Shown here one piece after another: positions 42,171 to 46,877 of a stretch of 46,877 bases of DNA. The position numbers and the translations under genes were made by a program. The notes under the pieces are model-generated. The model had not been told where the DNA came from, made no database searches, and was given only the letters and a program-made list of their open reading frames with translations. The stretch is from NCBI RefSeq assembly GCF_900110685.1, contig NZ_FOES01000020.1, forward strand, positions 1-46,877, given 5' to 3'. The stretch comes from Piscibacillus halophilus (lineage in GTDB: Bacteria; Bacillota; Bacilli; Bacillales; Alkalibacillaceae). Each line of letters begins with the position of its first letter. Position 1 is the stretch's first letter.

Positions 42171-42344
42171 ATGAAATTCGGCTTGATTAACGGTACTTTT
42201 ATATGGTTTTTTCTTTATTTTACATTACTTTATAATGGATCCAAAATAGATGGACTTTTGTATATGGGAATTATATTTTTAATCCTAACGATTATTTATT
42301 TTATAGTGGGCAAAAAAGGACGAAATAAAAAGCCAGCTATCTAG
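42171..42344 (+). CDS. Small two-helix membrane protein, 57 residues
   Basis: An ATG at 42171 opens a 57-codon frame: MKFGLINGTFIWFFLYFTLL, a polar loop YNGSKIDG, a second hydrophobic stretch (LLYMGIIFLILTIIYFIV) and a basic tail GKKGRNKKPAI. Two helices with a positively charged C-terminus and a dedicated terminator overlapping the stop make a real gene likely. The ribosome site is weak (no clear AGGAGG), which lowers confidence. I do not recognise the family. Confidence 0.55.
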   Translation: MKFGLINGTFIWFFLYFTLLYNGSKIDGLLYMGIIFLILTIIYFIVGKKGRNKKPAI

Positions 42345-42360
42345 TAGCTGGTTTATTTTT
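42330..42360. terminator. Bidirectional terminator between the small membrane protein and the LmbE-like gene
   Basis: AGCCAGCTA pairs with TAGCTGGTT around a 5-nt loop containing the TAG stop, with TTTATTTTTT on the plus side and CTTTTT on the minus side. Confidence 0.75.
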
Positions 42361-44858
42361 TACTCATGTCCGTAGTATAGTAAGTTTGTAAATATACGAT
42401 AACCACCAGGAACCTGATTGTTTAATTGACGATAGAAAACGAGATTAGTATAGATGTAGGTTCCTTCACCATAATCTGTCACTAATATACCACCGTCAAA
42501 AGGCTCTTCACCTGGATCAGCCATTGAAACTAATGTTTCGTATTGATTACTCCAATTCATAGGGAAGTAAAGGCCTCTTTCTTGTACCCAGTTGTCCCAG
42601 TCAGCATCAGTAATGTTATTTGGATAATTGAAAACTTTGTGGTCAGGTTGTGTCATCGTAACATCAGCGTCTTCATCGGTTACACGCCATTCAATAGATG
42701 GTTGACCAATTTCTAAATAGTATGGTGCGGATGTGTTAGGATCCCAGTTATCCCAAGGTTTGTGATATTGAGCGACTAAGTGACCACCATTTTCTACATA
42801 TTCCATTAGGTGGTCATAGTTTTGTAAAAGTTCGTCTCGTGATAGATTAGCTCGGATCCCTGTTACGATGGTATCGTACTGTGATAAGTCACCGTTTTCT
42901 AAGTCTGCAGTATCTAATTTAGTGACATCAAATCCTGTGTTAATTAAATGATCAGCGATTTCATCAAAACCACTTTCAACATATCCAATTTTTAAATGAT
43001 CTGGCTTTAGCAGTTCAAAAGATACACCATTCACTTTAGCTGGATAGATGTAATAAGAGTCTTTAATGTGTTCATAAGAAATGGTTTGAACGGTTTCATT
43101 AAATAATTTGCCGTTAGACTCAGCTAATGCAGTAATATTGAAGTTTCCTTCATCTACGTTTTCTGGCAGATCAACTTGGAAAGTTAATTCTTTTTCTTCA
43201 AAACGTTCTGAGAATGCTACTTTTTGTGTTGACGGAGTACTATCCCATCCTTCTGGTAGATTTAAGGATACATTTGCCTCGTTTTGACCATTCACATAAT
43301 TTCTTACTAACACAGTTACATCAACTTGTTCTGGTTGATCAGCTGTGTTAATCGTTAAGTTTGAAGGAGAAGGATTAACACTCACATCCGGCAGTACCGA
43401 TACGGTGTTATCAAACTCTAATACTTTAGTTGTTTCAGTACCGTTTTCATTAAATGTTATATTGCTTTGCAGTATGGATTCTTCATAAGGATTAAAGTGC
43501 TCTGCATCTTTTGGTACTTTTACATCAAAGGAAACTACTTTGGACTCGTTGGGCTTTAAATGTTTTAAGGATACTTCATCTTGGTGTTCCCATCCCTTAG
43601 GACTTAATAATGAGACGTTGACATGATGAAGCTTTTTATTCCCGTTATTTGTTAATGTAAGATTTACTGTTGTTTCCTCTCCTTGTGTTAAAACATTTGA
43701 GTCAATCGATTGTTCGACATCTAGACTTGAGGAAACATAACTTACTTCTTGCAATTGTTCCTCTTTAAGTTCAAGTTTGTGGATTAAATCATTTTTGATG
43801 GTTTCTTCAAGGTTCGACTTTTTAACTAAATCTAGTAAGTTTCGGTTTTGTTTAAGGGCTTGTTGTGATTTAGGAAGTATGGCTTCACGGTCAGGATATA
43901 ATTCAATAATATGATCTAGATTTGATTGGAGGCTTTGTAGTTCTTGAACAATTTCTTCATTAGATAATTCATTAGCCCACTCATTAAAATCATATGGAAC
44001 CCCTTTGAAGAGAGAATCGTTATCCATGTCTTCTACAGATTTCACTAATTCCAAGTGAAATTGTCTTGGTTCAGCTGGAATGTCATTTCCCATGCCCTGA
44101 CTCTTATGCATATAACGAGATTCTTCACCTAATTGTGGATACGTCATTCCGTAAATAGGATCATAATCTCCTATTTCAATTGAGGTGGTCGCTTGTTCTT
44201 CAGAAGCAGGCAAGTATAATTTTTTGGATTGGAAAGGTTTTAAACCTTCATTCTCAATTTGTTCTGGGAAGATTGTTGGGTCAGCAGCATCTTCAAAAGC
44301 TTGCAAACTTAGAATGGTAATGGCTCTGTGGTGACCATGTTGTGTAGGTACATCTCTGAAGGAAGGCATCACAATATCTGGTTGATAAGTTCTAATTAAC
44401 CTAATTAGACGTTCATAGGTGACTTCTTCGCCCCATTTTTCAAGTGTTTCTTCAGGGGATTTTGAAAATCCAAAATCATAAATATCATCAGAAGTTTCTT
44501 CGCTTAAGTGATAAGCTTTCACCCCGGTAATCTTCGAAGCCTCAATCATTTCATTAGAGCGAATAATCCCGAGAGCATCGCCAAGCTCGTTTCCAATTTC
44601 ATTTTGTCCGCCTTCCCCACGGTTGGCAATGAGGCTAGCCGTTTTTACACCGAGACCTCTTGATAGATAAGCTAATAAGTCACTACGCTCATCATCAGGA
44701 TGTGCTCCAGTGTTTAAAAAAGTAACAGTTGTATCTAGAGGTTTAACGGCATTCCAAAGGTCAACATCATGTCCTTCGTCTTCCACCGCTATTCCTTGTG
44801 TTGAAATCATAGAGGTTAAAAGCAATACAGAAAGTAACACGTAAAAAAATTTCTTCAC
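42360..44858 (-). CDS. Secreted LmbE/PIG-L family deacetylase with NEW3-like domains
   Basis: This secreted protein of 832 residues uses the GTG at 44858, which follows AAAGGGG by about 9 bases; the frame extends 11 codons further without a site. A signal peptide covers residues 1-24. The LmbE/GlcNAc-de-N-acetylase domain has TGAHPDDE (zinc ligands in 53-57) and PTQHGHHRA (174-177). Two beta-sandwich NEW3-like regions (about 400-510 and 520-610) follow. The C-terminal domain (about 630-832) resembles a glutamine-amidotransferase-like fold (YDTIVTGIRANLSRD, YVENGGHLVAQYHKPW). It probably removes acetyl groups from an external amino sugar polymer or glycoside. Confidence 0.85.
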   Translation of the reverse strand: MKKFFYVLLSVLLLTSMISTQGIAVEDEGHDVDLWNAVKPLDTTVTFLNTGAHPDDERSDLLAYLSRGLGVKTASLIANRGEGGQNEIGNELGDALGIIRSNEMIEASKITGVKAYHLSEETSDDIYDFGFSKSPEETLEKWGEEVTYERLIRLIRTYQPDIVMPSFRDVPTQHGHHRAITILSLQAFEDAADPTIFPEQIENEGLKPFQSKKLYLPASEEQATTSIEIGDYDPIYGMTYPQLGEESRYMHKSQGMGNDIPAEPRQFHLELVKSVEDMDNDSLFKGVPYDFNEWANELSNEEIVQELQSLQSNLDHIIELYPDREAILPKSQQALKQNRNLLDLVKKSNLEETIKNDLIHKLELKEEQLQEVSYVSSSLDVEQSIDSNVLTQGEETTVNLTLTNNGNKKLHHVNVSLLSPKGWEHQDEVSLKHLKPNESKVVSFDVKVPKDAEHFNPYEESILQSNITFNENGTETTKVLEFDNTVSVLPDVSVNPSPSNLTINTADQPEQVDVTVLVRNYVNGQNEANVSLNLPEGWDSTPSTQKVAFSERFEEKELTFQVDLPENVDEGNFNITALAESNGKLFNETVQTISYEHIKDSYYIYPAKVNGVSFELLKPDHLKIGYVESGFDEIADHLINTGFDVTKLDTADLENGDLSQYDTIVTGIRANLSRDELLQNYDHLMEYVENGGHLVAQYHKPWDNWDPNTSAPYYLEIGQPSIEWRVTDEDADVTMTQPDHKVFNYPNNITDADWDNWVQERGLYFPMNWSNQYETLVSMADPGEEPFDGGILVTDYGEGTYIYTNLVFYRQLNNQVPGGYRIFTNLLYYGHE

Positions 44859-44904
44859 TGTGAAACCCCTTTCATTTTTAAGTGTAAACAAAGACTTGGT
44901 TTAA

Positions 44905-44921
44905 TTAGTTAATTTAACTAA
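44905..44921 (-). promoter_or_regulatory. Palindromic operator candidate upstream of the LmbE-like gene
   Basis: TTAGTTAATTTAACTAA is a perfect 17-bp palindrome (8-bp arms) lying between the predicted transcription start and the ribosome site, a roadblock position. No regulator gene adjoins it. Confidence 0.5.
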
Positions 44922-44948
44922 CTAACTGGACAAGCCTTGTTCAAGTAA

Positions 44949-44976
44949 AATATAACATAAGACTAAATATTGTAAA
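44949..44976 (-). promoter_or_regulatory. Promoter of the LmbE-like gene
   Basis: On the minus strand TTTACA (44971-44976), 16 bp, then an extended -10 TGTTATATT (hexamer 44949-44954). Confidence 0.6.
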
Positions 44977-45019
44977 TATTACGAAAGTTCTATTTGGAAA
45001 TTTTACTGGGAGTTTTGTC

Positions 45020-46435
45020 TTAGGTTTGTGACTGTGAATTTTTCCTTTTAATGATCATTTCTTTTACAATATCCGGATTCGTTCCGCCTGTTATTTTTCT
45101 TCTTTCTACAAAGGTACGGGGATCAATAATCGCTTCCCAATCTTTTTGATCAATTTCTATTCCTTCTAATAAGTTATTTATTTGTTCAACCTTCAATTCA
45201 TATAATTCTAGACCTTGATTAGATGCATATTTAGATACTAAACTTGCCGCCTTATGTGCGTTTCTAAATGGAACTCCGTAGTCTCTAGCTAATACATCCG
45301 CTAATTCTGTTATCGTGATCATGTTTTTCTTTGCTTCTGAATAAGCTCGTTCCTTGTCAAAATCTATTGTTAAAATAACAGCATTCATTATTTTTGATAC
45401 TCTTACCGCTTTTTCATAGCCTTTATATAGATGGGGCTGAAGGTCGTCCTCGGTATCATTTATATCACCATAAGGAGTATTATGAATCATATGAATTACA
45501 GATAATCCCTCAGCAGCCGCACTACTTGCTATAGCTCTAGAATGTTCGATTGAAACAGGATTTCTTTTTTGTGGCATGATACTACTTATTTGTACATAAG
45601 CATCTGAAACTTTAATTATTCCAACTTCTTTAGAGCACATTCTTAATAATTCTTGTAGCCAACGTCCCATATTAGTCATGGTACTTATGAGAGCTTGTGC
45701 AGATTCTATTAAATAATCCCCAGTAGCAATGGCGTCGTAAGAGTTTTCCACTAAACCATCAAAATCGAGTAATTCAACCATTCGTTCTCTATTAATTGGA
45801 AAACCCGAGGTTGTGATCGCAGCCGCTCCCATTGGTGACTGGTTCACAGTTCTATGAGCTTGATGTAATCGATTAATATCTCTTGATAGGTTGTCATGAA
45901 TTGCAACTAAATAATGTCCAAATGTTGTAGGTTGAGCGGGTTGTGTGTGAGTATGTGCAGGCATAATTGATTCAGTGTGTTGTTCGGCTTGATATAATAC
46001 AGCGTTTTTTAGTTTATTCATTTCATTAATCAACTCTTTTATAAATTGTCTCAAAATAATTCTGTACATACCCTCACCTAGATCATTACGACTTTTAGCG
46101 ATATGCATTTTACCTGCTAATTCATCACCAATGATTTCTCCAATCTTTGATTCAACATAGAAAAACAAGTCTTCAAATTCCTCAGAGTAAGTTAGGGAGG
46201 AGGGATCTAGGCTACTGACTGAATGGATAGCGGCTAAAATCGAATCTTTCTCAGATTTAGTCAAAATTCCTTGTTCGTTTAACATAATCGTATGTGCTTC
46301 ATGAATCAATAACATCGCTTCTAATAAATATTCTTTTTGGTCGTCAAAAACAGGTTTAAGTAGTTCATTTGCGTATGTTTTTCCAGGAAATTGTGTGCCA
46401 TCTTCTAATTGAAATTGTTGCTTTAAATCCATCAT
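45020..46435 (-). CDS. Divergent argininosuccinate lyase family protein (orphan)
   Basis: This 471-residue member of the fumarase/aspartase/argininosuccinate lyase superfamily has HIAKSRND (111-118), HTHTQPAQPTTFG (162-174) and the signature SSIMPQKRNP (284-293) with the catalytic serine. The common ArgH start (LWGGRF) is missing and HTGRSRND is altered, so it may not be the arginine biosynthetic enzyme. These enzymes eliminate fumarate from a succinyl-amine. No argG is near. The ATG at 46435 follows AGGTG by 6 bases. The next feature upstream is an IS256-like element about 110 bp away. Confidence 0.78.
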   Translation of the reverse strand: MMDLKQQFQLEDGTQFPGKTYANELLKPVFDDQKEYLLEAMLLIHEAHTIMLNEQGILTKSEKDSILAAIHSVSSLDPSSLTYSEEFEDLFFYVESKIGEIIGDELAGKMHIAKSRNDLGEGMYRIILRQFIKELINEMNKLKNAVLYQAEQHTESIMPAHTHTQPAQPTTFGHYLVAIHDNLSRDINRLHQAHRTVNQSPMGAAAITTSGFPINRERMVELLDFDGLVENSYDAIATGDYLIESAQALISTMTNMGRWLQELLRMCSKEVGIIKVSDAYVQISSIMPQKRNPVSIEHSRAIASSAAAEGLSVIHMIHNTPYGDINDTEDDLQPHLYKGYEKAVRVSKIMNAVILTIDFDKERAYSEAKKNMITITELADVLARDYGVPFRNAHKAASLVSKYASNQGLELYELKVEQINNLLEGIEIDQKDWEAIIDPRTFVERRKITGGTNPDIVKEMIIKRKNSQSQT

Positions 46436-46484
46436 AAAAAACACCTCACCAAAGTAAATAAATTAAACTTACCAACTAGTAATC

Positions 46485-46513
46485 ATTGTAAGTAAAGGTT
46501 TTAAAGAAGTAAA
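46485..46513 (-). promoter_or_regulatory. Candidate promoter of the lyase gene
   Basis: On the minus strand TTTACT (46508-46513), 17 bp, TACAAT (46485-46490). It lies wholly between the gene and the IS end, so the insertion has spared it. Confidence 0.5.
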
Positions 46514-46546
46514 GCTAATTTATAAATAATTAAGAATATTAAAAAA

Positions 46547-46573
46547 GGTACCGTCAATAAGTTTGTGTAAAAA
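46547..46573. repeat. Probable terminal inverted repeat of the IS256-like element
   Basis: GGTACCGTCAATAAGTTTGT and the following GTAAAA have the form of IS256-family ends, which typically read into TGTGTAAAA. It lies just downstream of the transposase stop. The matching other end is outside the window, so the boundary is provisional. Confidence 0.5.
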
Positions 46574-46595
46574 AGTAGGGTGATCCGGTGGAGGG

Positions 46596-46877
46596 TTATT
46601 TCCCCTCCTCGCTTTCGGTCTGAGATCCATAACGTTCCTCAAACATGGCGTGCAGTTCAGGGCTTGCTTCTTTGAACCCACGGAGTTTGCGCGTAGACCA
46701 TTTGGTGTTGCATTCATCTGAAACCATATAAATCACCTTCTCCACGGCTTCTTCGGAGGGAAGGCTGTTCATCGTTTTCAGACGTTTCTTGAACTCCTTC
46801 ATGGTGCGCTCGATGATGTTTGTCGTGTAAATCATCGGACGAATAGAGGAAGGGTAGTTCAGGAACGTGGTAAGGAC
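46596..46877 (-). CDS. IS256-family transposase, C-terminal part
   Basis: The frame runs from the right window edge to a stop at 46596-46598. IYTTNIIERTMKEFKKRLKTMNSLPSEEAVEKVIY is the classic IS256/mutator-type C-terminus (TTNxIE...KE.KRR), containing the final catalytic glutamate. Codon use is more GC-rich than in the neighbouring genes, consistent with a mobile origin. The N-terminal part is outside the window, so intactness is unknown. Confidence 0.88.
   Translation of the reverse strand, partial: VLTTFLNYPSSIRPMIYTTNIIERTMKEFKKRLKTMNSLPSEEAVEKVIYMVSDECNTKWSTRKLRGFKEASPELHAMFEERYGSQTESEEGK

Overview
The window looks like chromosome of a low-GC, Gram-positive member of the Bacillaceae, probably a salt- or alkali-adapted one. 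The evidence is AT-rich DNA with strong AGGAGG-type ribosome binding sites, sigma-A promoters, cre-type sites, lipoproteins with acidic mature parts, FIMAH-type secreted enzymes and a Bacillus-style intergenic repeat (species not determinable; GC not computed). Both edges cut through transposase genes of two different IS families (IS1182-like on the left, IS256-like on the right), so the window may be a contig that breaks at multicopy elements. No rRNA, tRNA, CRISPR or phage genes were seen.

Layout. 1-338: tail of an IS1182-like transposase. 546-3524: secreted M14 carboxypeptidase with repeated modules. 3569-5733 (minus): two-gene DUF3100-like membrane pair and a zinc-ribbon membrane protein. 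6087-12649: peptide/N-acyl amino acid salvage operon (three M20 hydrolases, a regulator, an AbgT-type transporter). 13097-16139 (minus): TctABC tripartite tricarboxylate transporter. 16526-18139: gamma-glutamyltransferase. 18186-19866: Lrp/AsnC regulator divergent from a two-gene chromate-transporter-family pair. 20072-25456: five-gene peptide/glutathione-type ABC importer. 25694-32757: LacI-controlled sugar operon with a DctPQM TRAP importer, PfkB kinase, hexulose-phosphate synthase-like and isomerase genes and a Gfo/Idh/MocA oxidoreductase. 32883-33797: EamA exporter. 34101-38976: TAXI-TRAP importer, GntR/FCD regulator and nitronate monooxygenase-like flavoprotein. 39059-40102 (minus): NERD-domain protein. 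40470-42344: panD, secreted M28 aminopeptidase and a 57-residue membrane protein. 42360-46435 (minus): secreted LmbE-like deacetylase and a divergent argininosuccinate-lyase-family enzyme, then the IS256-like element.

The genes are mainly about scavenging. Secreted peptidases and a deacetylase would release peptides and amino sugars, five different importers bring in peptides, carboxylates and sugars, and intracellular hydrolases finish the breakdown. The most unusual signal is not a gene. Four intergenic arrays (5840-5965, 12687-12791, 38962-39108, 40268-40411) are built from a short conserved word repeated at a 21-bp period with variable filler. Two of them, sharing the same word TTTCGCYAA, bracket the NERD gene, and the other two bracket the M20/AbgT operon. 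I know of no described element with this architecture, and it is the best candidate here for something new.
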